From Candidatus Solibacter sp. (GTDB lineage: Bacteria; Acidobacteriota; Terriglobia; Bryobacterales; Bryobacteraceae): a DNA stretch of 49,462 nucleotides. This document shows, one piece after another, positions 1-8,666 of this stretch (position 1 is the stretch's first letter; each line of letters opens with the position of its first letter). The translations under genes were made by a program, and so were the position numbers. The notes below the pieces were generated by a model. It searched no databases and was not told the origin of the DNA. It worked only from the letters and a program-made list of their open reading frames with translations. The stretch is taken from contig PNKE01000075.1 of assembly GCA_013822245.1 (NCBI GenBank), positions 1-49,462 on the forward strand. The letters are read 5' to 3'.

Positions 1-116
1 GGCGGTTGAGAGAGGCGAGCTGCGGGGGCGAGAGGGTGGGGGAGGAATTGGGGGAGAAGAGGCTTGCGTTGGGGGCGTAGTTGATGTACTTCAGTAGTGG
101 AGAAGGGGACCCGAAT

Positions 117-1292
117 ATGCAGCAGTTTCCGCCACCGGGATCGCATCTGAACAGGAGGCCGGGGCAGGGGCGGATCGCGTCGCCACTGGCTCCGAAAACA
201 GCGGGGGTGCAGCCGCCGGCAAAACAGGCGCCGGGGCCGGCGGGAGTGCAACCGCCGGCAACACCCTTGGCGAAGCAGGCGGCAAAGTTGCCGGCGGCGC
301 CGAGACCGGAGCCGAAGCCGGCGCCGGTGCTGCTGTTCTCGATGGACAAGACGATGAAGTACCTGAAGTCGGCGGCGATGTGCCGGGCGATGGCGGAGTC
401 GTGCAATTTGGAGTGGAAGAGCTATGACGACAGCATGGTGATCAACGCAATATACAGGCTGATGCCGTGGAAGGAGAAGCCGGGCACGGTGGATGTGAAG
501 ATGGCGGGGAAGGAGGAACTGGGGGAGAGGTATGCGTTCTGGTTGAAGAAGTTTGTGACGCGATGGACGGCGTCGATGTCGATGGGGGCGTTGTCGGCAA
601 AGACATGCCTGGACCGGATTGAGGCGCAGAAGCAGAAGGACCGGGCGCATATCGCGCAGGTGGCGCAGGACGCATACGAGATCAACGCCGAGGTGGCCGG
701 GCAGCTTGGAGATTCGATCAGGACGCTGGCGAGGATCAAGCTGGCGAGCACGATACTGGTGGCGGGGATCAGCGGGGGCGCGGCGATGGCGTCGGTGGCC
801 TACATCGGGGCGCCGGCATATGCGGGGTTGGCGGCGGGGGCGGCGAAGCTGGGGATGGTGAACACGGGCTACAGCGTGCTGGGCAGCATTGTGAGCAACT
901 GGAACGAGGGGGGCAAGGCGGTGGGCGTGGGGGTGACGATCGAGAGCGCCAAGGCGGTTGGGGGCAAGATCGGGGGCGATGTGGGAGAGGCGATATTCCA
1001 GGGCGGCAGAGCGGCGTTGGAGGGCAGCGAGGCGGGGATGTCGATCGCGGCGGCGAGGATGAACCAGGCGCGGCATGGGTTCATGAACGCGGCGCGGCAT
1101 AAGGGCAGGGCGAATGCGGCGAGGCAGTTCGCCAAGGGAGCTCAGCAGATGTCGGGGGCGGTGGAAGGGGCCAAGCAGGCGCGCGGGGCAATGGCGATGG
1201 GGGCGAAGGCGATCGTGGTGTCGGCGGCGATCTTCTCGCTGGTGGACATCGGGCAAGGGATCTACGACTACACGAACGACGTTGCGGACTAG
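117..1292 (+). CDS. Unrecognised Pro/Ala-rich protein with glycine-rich hydrophobic core
   Basis: I do not recognise this protein. It opens with about 70 residues rich in Pro, Ala and Gln, followed by a charged, probably helical middle part. Around residues 205-285 there is a stretch rich in small and hydrophobic residues that could form one or two membrane hairpins. Short Gly/Ala-rich segments follow, and a hydrophobic segment lies near the C-terminus just before the end DYTNDVAD. No signal peptide is visible. I chose the ATG at 117 because AAGGGG lies 8 nt upstream; ATG 84 and TTG 81 are in the same frame. Codons end overwhelmingly in G (GCG, GGG, GTG, ACG, AAG), while most of the window prefers C-ending codons, so recent transfer is possible. 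The build recalls membrane-active or secreted-effector accessory proteins, but that is only a guess. Confidence 0.6.
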   Translation: MQQFPPPGSHLNRRPGQGRIASPLAPKTAGVQPPAKQAPGPAGVQPPATPLAKQAAKLPAAPRPEPKPAPVLLFSMDKTMKYLKSAAMCRAMAESCNLEWKSYDDSMVINAIYRLMPWKEKPGTVDVKMAGKEELGERYAFWLKKFVTRWTASMSMGALSAKTCLDRIEAQKQKDRAHIAQVAQDAYEINAEVAGQLGDSIRTLARIKLASTILVAGISGGAAMASVAYIGAPAYAGLAAGAAKLGMVNTGYSVLGSIVSNWNEGGKAVGVGVTIESAKAVGGKIGGDVGEAIFQGGRAALEGSEAGMSIAAARMNQARHGFMNAARHKGRANAARQFAKGAQQMSGAVEGAKQARGAMAMGAKAIVVSAAIFSLVDIGQGIYDYTNDVAD

Positions 1293-1691
1293 CGGGAGTT
1301 TACTCGTGGAACTCGAGAGAGGATGTAGCCGGCGGCGTAACTGCCTCCCCGGGCGGCGCTTAGCGCTGGCCCTTCGATCACATTCTGCATTGCCCCGTGT
1401 AAGACTTTTCCGTCGAGCCTCGTAGTCTTTTTCGACCGCCACCAACCGCCGCTCCCGCCGCGGCAGGTGGTTCATTATTGCGCCGCCCTTTATAGTCTCA
1501 ACTGTTTGTCTCAGCCCAGGGGGCAGGCGCGGTTTCTTGCGGAAATCGGAGCCAACCTACCCAGAGCGGAAGCCCCGCCGGATCGTTACACCTCACGCGC
1601 GTGGCGGAAACCTGATTTGCGCGGCAGTGGTTGCGGGCCTATTGCGCTGAACACCCGCCTCCCGTACCATGGAATCCTGGAGGAGAAATTT
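1293..1691. other. 400-base gap upstream of PEP-CTERM gene
   Basis: No convincing gene was found. The stretch is GC-rich and probably holds the promoter and leader of the PEP-CTERM gene at 1692. I looked for a -24/-12 (sigma-54) pair of the kind known for some PEP-CTERM genes and found none with correct spacing. The only clear signal is the Shine-Dalgarno GGAGGAG just before ATG 1692. Confidence 0.4.
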
Positions 1692-2324
1692 ATGCGTACA
1701 GCAACCCTTGTACTATTACTATTGATTCTGTCCTTGGCCCTGCCGTCCATGGCGGCCACGATTGGAAATCCGGTCATCGACCGCAGCATTGTTGACGCAG
1801 CCTACAACACGATGTTCGTCTATCGCGGCGCATTCCCGAATGCCGGCGAAACCGTCACCGGTTGGAGTTTCTTTGGCACGAACACGAATTCCATCACGCC
1901 GCTGCTCTTCGAGCGGATCGGCCCGTCCTACAACTACACTCTCCTCGGCATCGGCGCCGCCAGGACCAGCACCGGCGCCGGCCTGCAGAACTACGATTTC
2001 GGACTGGTTTCGGGTTCGAACGTAACTGGCCCAGCCACGACGTTCGGCTGGCTGGACAGCACCACGGGCGTCATCGAGTTCGACTACCTGTTCAGTGATC
2101 CCGGCTTCGAATGGTACGGAACCACCCCGGCGCAGCCCCTCGTGGTTGGCAACCAGTATGAGTTCAACGATGCCGACCTCGCCGGCAACCCCGCCCCTTA
2201 CCCCGGCGGCCGGCTCTATTCGGTCCAGTTCACGACCGATTCGGCTGCCATCCCGGAGCCCTCCTCCCTGGCGCTGCTTGGCGCTGGTCTGGCGGGCCTG
2301 GCCCTGCTTCGCCGCCGCAAGTAA
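1692..2324 (+). CDS. PEP-CTERM sorting domain-containing protein
   Basis: A secreted protein of 210 residues with an N-terminal signal peptide (MRTATLVLLLLILSLALPSM, then Ala-Ala). Its C-terminus is a classical PEP-CTERM tripartite signal: the motif PEPSS, a hydrophobic helix rich in Leu, Ala and Gly, and the basic end LRRRK. In known systems an exosortase cleaves at PEP and passes the protein to the cell surface or exopolysaccharide. The central 150 residues are low in Lys and Cys and rich in Thr, Gly and aromatics, as in many beta-rich exported proteins; I recognise no domain. The start is set by GGAGGAG close upstream of ATG; the open frame extends back to 1467 but that part lacks a signal peptide. 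A strong terminator follows at 2354. No exosortase gene is in the window. Confidence 0.85.
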   Translation: MRTATLVLLLLILSLALPSMAATIGNPVIDRSIVDAAYNTMFVYRGAFPNAGETVTGWSFFGTNTNSITPLLFERIGPSYNYTLLGIGAARTSTGAGLQNYDFGLVSGSNVTGPATTFGWLDSTTGVIEFDYLFSDPGFEWYGTTPAQPLVVGNQYEFNDADLAGNPAPYPGGRLYSVQFTTDSAAIPEPSSLALLGAGLAGLALLRRRK

Positions 2325-2353
2325 AACGCCGGCAGACCGTGCTCCATTCAATG

Positions 2354-2389
2354 AAAGGGCCTGAGCGCACATGGCGTCCAGGCCCTTTT
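2354..2389 (+). terminator. Rho-independent terminator after PEP-CTERM gene
   Basis: A perfect 10-bp inverted repeat (AAAGGGCCTG and CAGGCCCTTT) with a 15-nt loop, followed by T and then CCCT. It lies between two convergent genes, so it may also stop transcripts arriving from glnK, although the T-run is better on the plus strand. Confidence 0.75.
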
Positions 2390-2492
2390 CCCTCGTGTTC
2401 AACGCACACCGGCGAGCCGCCGGCCTGGTTTGCACCTGGCTGTCCGCCGGTCTCCGTTCCGGCGGACAACGAGGGTGTGCGCAGCTCTGAAG

Positions 2493-2843
<351 letters not shown>

Positions 2844-2846
2844 CTA

Positions 2847-4229
<1,383 letters not shown>

Positions 4230-4375
4230 TGGGCTCCTTCCGCTGCAAGGGTGAATACCTGGCTCGGGGGACGGGGAGCCGTTGGGGGTGCGACAGGGCG
4301 GTTGCTCACCATCTTCGCGGGGATTGCCGGATTCGGGAAGCGCAAACTTTTTATCGGCGTGATTAGAAGTATCTA

Positions 4376-4406
4376 TTGGCTTCCGGGCGGCGCCGGACCT
4401 TACAAT
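4376..4406 (+). promoter_or_regulatory. Possible promoter for porin gene
   Basis: TTGGCT (4376-4381) and TACAAT (4401-4406) are separated by 19 bp, longer than ideal. They lie about 80 nt before the porin start, in the divergent amtB/porin region. Weak evidence. Confidence 0.3.
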
Positions 4407-4482
4407 TCAAATCACCCAGTCAGAGCTGCCGCCCTGTCGCCGTAGCCGCCAAATCACAACTGCTACGGAGACAGACCCCGGA

Positions 4483-5613
4483 ATGAAACGCTCTATGTGT
4501 GCGTGCACACTGCTGCTGCTTTGCAGCGGTCTCGCTGGCGGACTGATGGCGCAGGAGACTCCCCCGGCCGCTTCCGTCCCTTCGGCGCCCACCGCTCCCG
4601 CGCCGCCCCCCTGGTCGGCCGGCCCCATCAGGCTGAGCGGCCTTGTTGACGGCTACTACAGCCTCAACTTCAACCATCCCGCCTCCGGCTCGAACCTTTA
4701 TCGCAACTTCGACGTCATGGCCAACCAGTTCAGCCTCAACATGGCCCGCCTCACTCTGGAACACGACCCCGATCCCGTCGGCTTCAAACTCGACTTCGGC
4801 TTCGGCAAAGCCTATCAGCTCTTCCATGCCGCCGAACCAGGCGGCGACATCCTCGACTGGGTCCCGCAGGCCTACGTCAGCCTCAAGCCCACGCAAATGA
4901 AGGGAACACAGTTCGACTTCGGCAAGTTCTACACCTCGGCCGGCGCCGAACCCACCGAAACCCACCTGAACTGGAACTACTCGCGCTCCCTCATCTACGC
5001 CCTCGGACCCTACTACCACATGGGCATGCGCGTCACCCAACCCCTCAACGACAAGTTCACCGTCGGCGTCCAACTCCTCAACGGCTGGAACAACGTCCAG
5101 GACAATAACACCGGAAAAACCCTCGGCCTCACCTCGGCCCTGACCACTTCCAAAGTGAGCTGGTTCAACAACTACTACACCGGCCCCGAGAAGACCGGCA
5201 CCAATCAGGGCAAGCGAAACTTCTATGACACCGTCGTCCTGCTCACCCCTTCCGAGAAGGCCAGCTTCTACGTCAACTTCGACTACGGCACCGAACGCTA
5301 CGCCGGCGGCGGATCGCAGGACTGGATCGCCCTGGCCGGCGCCGCCCGCTTCCAGGTCACTGACCGCGTCGCCTTCAGCCCCCGCCTCGAGTACTACTAC
5401 GACAAGGAAGGCTGGGCCACCGGACAGCGGCAGAAGCTGAAGGAGTTCACCTTCACCGCTGAATACAAGATGGTCGAAGGCCTGCTGGCCCGCGCCGAGT
5501 ACCGCCGCGACTGGTCTGACCAGCCCGTCTTCGAACGCGGCCTCGGCGGTGTGTTCAAGAACCAGACCACCATGCTGGTCGGCGTCGTCGCCTTCTTCGG
5601 ACCCACGCGCTAA
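4483..5613 (+). CDS. Outer-membrane beta-barrel porin, BBP2/OmpL-like
   Basis: A protein of 376 residues with an N-terminal signal peptide ending near LMAQE, then a Pro/Ala-rich linker and a long run of alternating hydrophobic/aromatic strands (for example SGLVDGYYSLNFN and FDFGKFYTSAGAEPTE). The sequence ends with an aromatic-containing strand, VGVVAFFGPTR. Strand patterns such as QAYVSLKP, GVQLLNGWNNVQDNN and WFNNYYTGPE match what I know of the putative porin-2 (BBP2) family. It should sit in the outer membrane as a diffusion channel; the substrate cannot be read from sequence. It is divergent from amtB-glnK, a suggestive but unproven link to nitrogenous solutes. The next gene is convergent only 9 nt away. 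Confidence 0.8.
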   Translation: MKRSMCACTLLLLCSGLAGGLMAQETPPAASVPSAPTAPAPPPWSAGPIRLSGLVDGYYSLNFNHPASGSNLYRNFDVMANQFSLNMARLTLEHDPDPVGFKLDFGFGKAYQLFHAAEPGGDILDWVPQAYVSLKPTQMKGTQFDFGKFYTSAGAEPTETHLNWNYSRSLIYALGPYYHMGMRVTQPLNDKFTVGVQLLNGWNNVQDNNTGKTLGLTSALTTSKVSWFNNYYTGPEKTGTNQGKRNFYDTVVLLTPSEKASFYVNFDYGTERYAGGGSQDWIALAGAARFQVTDRVAFSPRLEYYYDKEGWATGQRQKLKEFTFTAEYKMVEGLLARAEYRRDWSDQPVFERGLGGVFKNQTTMLVGVVAFFGPTR

Positions 5614-5622
5614 ACCGGCAAA

Positions 5623-6660
5623 TCACGAGTCCCGCAAACGAAGGCCTTGCCGCTCACACGCGGCAGGGTCTTTCGCCGTCTGGAGGAGCCGCTTCCCGAT
5701 CGTCAACGCTCGCGCCGGATTCTCCACGGTCATCAACCGGATCTCTGCTTCCGTGTATTTCGCATCCCGCAGCGCCGGGATGAAATGCGTGAACAGCCCC
5801 GAATACGGCTTCATCGGACGCCCCCCGGCGCGGAACGAGTTGCCGTCGTGCGACAGCAACACCTGCTTCAGCCGGCCCATCGATCTCATCATCCCCACCA
5901 ATGCCAGGTGCCTCTCGACGCTCTCCGGCGCAATGCCGTCGAAGCTCAGCCACGCGCCCTCCCCGGCCGCCGACTTCAACGCCGCCTCGTCCTTGCAGTT
6001 GTTGGCGTGGATCCACGCCCACGCCTCGGTCCGGATCCCGTGCTTCCGCAGCATCTCCAACTGCCGCCCCGCCGCTTCGGCTGCGTCCCCGGTGTGCACC
6101 GTGATCAGCAGGCCCGTCTCGCGGTGAGCCAGGCAGGCCGCCTCGAACAGCTTCCCGTCGATCGCCGACAGCGGCCCCGCGTCCACTCCAAGCTTCATGA
6201 AGCCCGGTTTGATGCCGGTCCCATCGATGCCTCCGGTGTACTCACTCACCCACCGCGCCGCGATCTGGCTGGCGCTTTCCTCGCGCGCGGACCGCGGAAC
6301 ATACCGGCCGTTCGCCGCGCCATAGTAGCCGGTGTTTGTCAGTACGTGGACACCCGTTGCGATGGAGACCCGCCTCAACAATGCGGCATCGCGCCCGAAC
6401 CACGCCGTCGTGCCGTCAGCGATCGCCCGGCATCCGAGAAACCGCAGCGAATTCACATACCGGCTCACCTCGCCCATCAGCCTGGGAACATCGTATTCCG
6501 CACGTTCAGCCGGCTCCTCGCCGAAGATCGAAAACAGGTGTTCGTGCGGCAGGCACAGCCCGAGTTCGGCCGCCCGCACCGGTCCCCGCACGGTCATCAC
6601 CATCTCCCCCGAAACCGTAGGCGCCACGGCAGCCGTCAGAAGCAATTCCCGGCGTGTCAT
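5623..6660 (-). CDS. Phosphotriesterase-family metal hydrolase, Tat-exported
   Basis: A TIM-barrel amidohydrolase of 345 residues in the phosphotriesterase/PTE-like lactonase family. All expected metal ligands are present: LPHEH (His39, His41), the carboxylated lysine in FMKLGVD (Lys156), His189 in ITVHTG, His218 in WIHANN and Asp272 in LSHDGN, numbered from MTRREL. The start MTRRELLLTAAVA resembles a short Tat signal, so it probably acts outside the cytoplasm. I chose ATG 6660 over the in-frame TTG at 6666. There is no Shine-Dalgarno site, and CATGAT lies 6 nt upstream, the geometry discussed as leaderless. The physiological substrate is more likely a lactone or ester than an organophosphate; this is family knowledge, not visible in sequence. 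Confidence 0.85.
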   Translation of the reverse strand: MTRRELLLTAAVAPTVSGEMVMTVRGPVRAAELGLCLPHEHLFSIFGEEPAERAEYDVPRLMGEVSRYVNSLRFLGCRAIADGTTAWFGRDAALLRRVSIATGVHVLTNTGYYGAANGRYVPRSAREESASQIAARWVSEYTGGIDGTGIKPGFMKLGVDAGPLSAIDGKLFEAACLAHRETGLLITVHTGDAAEAAGRQLEMLRKHGIRTEAWAWIHANNCKDEAALKSAAGEGAWLSFDGIAPESVERHLALVGMMRSMGRLKQVLLSHDGNSFRAGGRPMKPYSGLFTHFIPALRDAKYTEAEIRLMTVENPARALTIGKRLLQTAKDPAACERQGLRLRDS

Positions 6661-6741
6661 GCACAAATCATGACACGGCGCGCCGCATCATGGTTCTGCC
6701 CCGTGATTGCCCATTCCGGCGATTCCTCGCGATCGGGGGGA

Positions 6742-7014
6742 TTGCCCGTAAGCATATGGATACACGGCAGGGTTGGCAACTGGCGGGACAGTATCGCCTA
6801 CTGGCCGGACTTCCCGCCCCTCAAGATCCATGACCTGCCCGGCCACGTCACCGGCGCCTCGCCCGGCCTGAAACCCTTCGGCCAGGCAGTTTAGCCGCTT
6901 GTCAACGCCCGGCTGCTTAACATCTCCATAGTCGCCGCCTCGATCGCCGTCCTTGTCCTCATCGGGATCACCCTCGCACTCATCGTCATCTCCGCGCGCC
7001 ATCTCATGGCTTAG
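6742..7014 (+). pseudogene. Remnant of a membrane protein with in-frame stop
   Basis: Reading from TTG 6742 gives protein-like sequence (WIHGRVGNWRDSIAYWPDFP) up to a TAG at 6892-6894. The same frame then continues with a clean membrane helix (IVAASIAVLVLIGITLALIV), ISARHLMA and a second TAG at 7012. A single CAG-to-TAG or TGG-to-TAG change would explain the break. The family is not recognised. The first half could also be a small gene on its own. The end overlaps the stop of the minus-strand gene by 11 bases. Confidence 0.35.
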
Positions 7015-7735
7015 CCGGTTCGAATGTAATCCTCGACTCCGCGCCGAACCGCTTGTATTCCGCATAACGGATCTCCAGCCGCATCCTCAATGCGCCCGTG
7101 CGAAACGGCAACACGTCGTCGGCATAGGTCAACTCCGGAAACCAGTGCCTGCCGTCCACCTTCCTCCGGATCGTCGTGAACCGCGGAAACAGGTTCTCGC
7201 TCTTCGCCGTCCTGACCGGCGGCGCCGCCTGCCCGTGAATGCGCACCACCATCAGGTCCCGCTTGTCCACCCACGCCATCCCGTCGAACATCCGGAACCC
7301 GGCGAACAACTGCCGCGGCGTGATCTCCAGCACCCAGCACTCCACCCCGTCCACGGTCTCCTCGCCCCGGAACCGCACACTGTATCGCGGCAGCATCTCC
7401 GGCGTCAGCATCAGCGGCTGGATGTGCCGGATGTCCTCGAAGTCCTGCGGCGTCAGGATCAATCGCTGAAGACCGTGGAACGGTTTCGCCGCCACCCGCT
7501 CCGAACGCTCCCCCGCAGGCGAGAAGATCACCTCCCGCGTCTCCCTGAACCGCCCTCCGCGCGGCTCCACTTCCTCGACGACAACCGATTGCCGGTACAT
7601 GTAGTTCAGCCGCGCCGCTTCGTTTTCGCGCTCGTTCTCGGCCACCCGCTTCACCAGGTCCGGCGGCGGCTCCTGCCCTGGGCTGGATGCTAGGATAACT
7701 GTCAGACACACGATGAGCCGCGGATACGGAATCAC
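7004..7735 (-). CDS. Exported protein, LolA/outer-membrane lipoprotein-sorting-like
   Basis: About 243 residues. The GTG start at 7735 gives a signal peptide (VIPYPRLIVCLTVILASSPG) followed by EPPPD. An AGGA lies about 9 nt upstream. Other in-frame starts are GTG 7711 and a far upstream one at 7810 that would run deep into the divergent gene. The body has alternating strands with motifs such as SVRFRGEETVDGVECWVLEI and AWVDKRDLMVVRIHG. These resemble the half-barrel of LolA/LolB and LppX-type proteins and acidobacterial proteins annotated as outer-membrane lipoprotein-sorting proteins. There is no lipobox. It probably binds a lipid or sits in the periplasm; the function is not known. It is divergent from, and overlaps by about 23 bases, the CPBP protease gene at 7713. 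Confidence 0.65.
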   Translation of the reverse strand: MIPYPRLIVCLTVILASSPGQEPPPDLVKRVAENERENEAARLNYMYRQSVVVEEVEPRGGRFRETREVIFSPAGERSERVAAKPFHGLQRLILTPQDFEDIRHIQPLMLTPEMLPRYSVRFRGEETVDGVECWVLEITPRQLFAGFRMFDGMAWVDKRDLMVVRIHGQAAPPVRTAKSENLFPRFTTIRRKVDGRHWFPELTYADDVLPFRTGALRMRLEIRYAEYKRFGAESRITFEPAKP

Positions 7736-8666
7736 TCTGGCGGTCCTGGCCATGGCGGGTTCCGTCGCGGCGGTGATCGTCATCCAAACCCAGAATATCG
7801 GCTTGCGCATCGTCCTGCCCGCCCTGGCCGCCGTCCTGCTGGAAGCCGCGCTCTACGCTTCGCTCGCCTTCGAGGAAATCCGCTGCAAATGGCGCTGGCA
7901 GGCCGTTGCACTGCTCGCGCCGGTTCCTTATCTGCTCTACACGATTCCCCTCGGACTGGCATCGCCCGTTCACGCGGCCGTCCTCATGCTGATCGCCGCC
8001 GCCGCCTCGGCCTGGTTTCGTCTCCTGCCGCGCCGCCGCCTTACCGACTTCGCCTTCGTCGCAATGATGGCCGCGCCATTGCTGTTCAAGCTCTTCCCCC
8101 TCATCTATCCAAGGGCGCATGAAGACCTGCGCCTCGATTTTCTCGGCCAACTCATGTGGATCCGCGCCGCCCTCATCGCCGTCCTCCACGACCGTCCTCA
8201 ACGCGGCATCCATTTCGGATTCATCCCCACGCGCCAGGAATGGCTCACCGGTTTCAAGTGGTTCGCCATCGCTCTGCCGCCCGTCCTCGGCATTGTGGTC
8301 TGGACCGGCTTCGCCTCGCTCGCCATCCCCCAGGCCGCCTGGTGGAAGACCGCCGCAACGGCAGCCGGCGCCTTCATCGGCATTCTCTGGGTTGTCGCCC
8401 TCAGCGAAGAGTTCCTCTTCCGCGGACTCCTCCAGCAGTGGTTCGAGGAGATTACGGGAAAGCGTTGGATCGCCCTGGCAGCCGCATCCCTCCTGTTCGG
8501 CGCCGCCCACCTCGGCTTTCGCGGTTTCCCGAATTACCGCTTCGCCGCCATCGCCGCTCTGGCCGGCGTCTTCTATGGCATGGCATTCGCCAACGGCAAG
8601 GGCATCCGCGCCGCCATGGTCGCCCATGCCTGCATGGTGGCCGTCTGGCGAACCCTGTTCCGCTGA
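7713..8666 (+). CDS. CPBP-family intramembrane glutamic/metallo-protease
   Basis: A polytopic inner-membrane protein of 317 residues with about eight hydrophobic helices. The three family motifs are present in the last third: the EExxxR motif in SEEFLFRGLLQQW, the FxxxH motif in LLFGAAHLGF, and a late histidine in MVAHACMVAVW. Family members (Rce1/CAAX protease and bacteriocin-processing relatives, Abi) cleave membrane-embedded substrates or confer self-immunity. The substrate here is unknown. The ATG is used without a strong ribosome site; TAGGAT and GATAAC sequences lie 12-20 nt upstream. The GH57 gene ends convergently, directly adjacent at 8667. Confidence 0.88.
   Translation: MSRGYGITLAVLAMAGSVAAVIVIQTQNIGLRIVLPALAAVLLEAALYASLAFEEIRCKWRWQAVALLAPVPYLLYTIPLGLASPVHAAVLMLIAAAASAWFRLLPRRRLTDFAFVAMMAAPLLFKLFPLIYPRAHEDLRLDFLGQLMWIRAALIAVLHDRPQRGIHFGFIPTRQEWLTGFKWFAIALPPVLGIVVWTGFASLAIPQAAWWKTAATAAGAFIGILWVVALSEEFLFRGLLQQWFEEITGKRWIALAAASLLFGAAHLGFRGFPNYRFAAIAALAGVFYGMAFANGKGIRAAMVAHACMVAVWRTLFR

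Noticed and set aside
1-80. Possible gene running off the left edge on the minus strand
   Set aside because: Only about 30 codons of Ser/Pro-rich sequence are visible, with no start; it cannot be judged.
4230-4482. Possible sigma-54/NtrC control of amtB
   Set aside because: No GG/GC pair with correct -24/-12 spacing was found on either strand.
5640-5670. Hairpin TTGCCGC/GCGGCAG as a terminator between convergent genes
   Set aside because: It lies inside the coding end of the phosphotriesterase-family gene and has a poor T-run.
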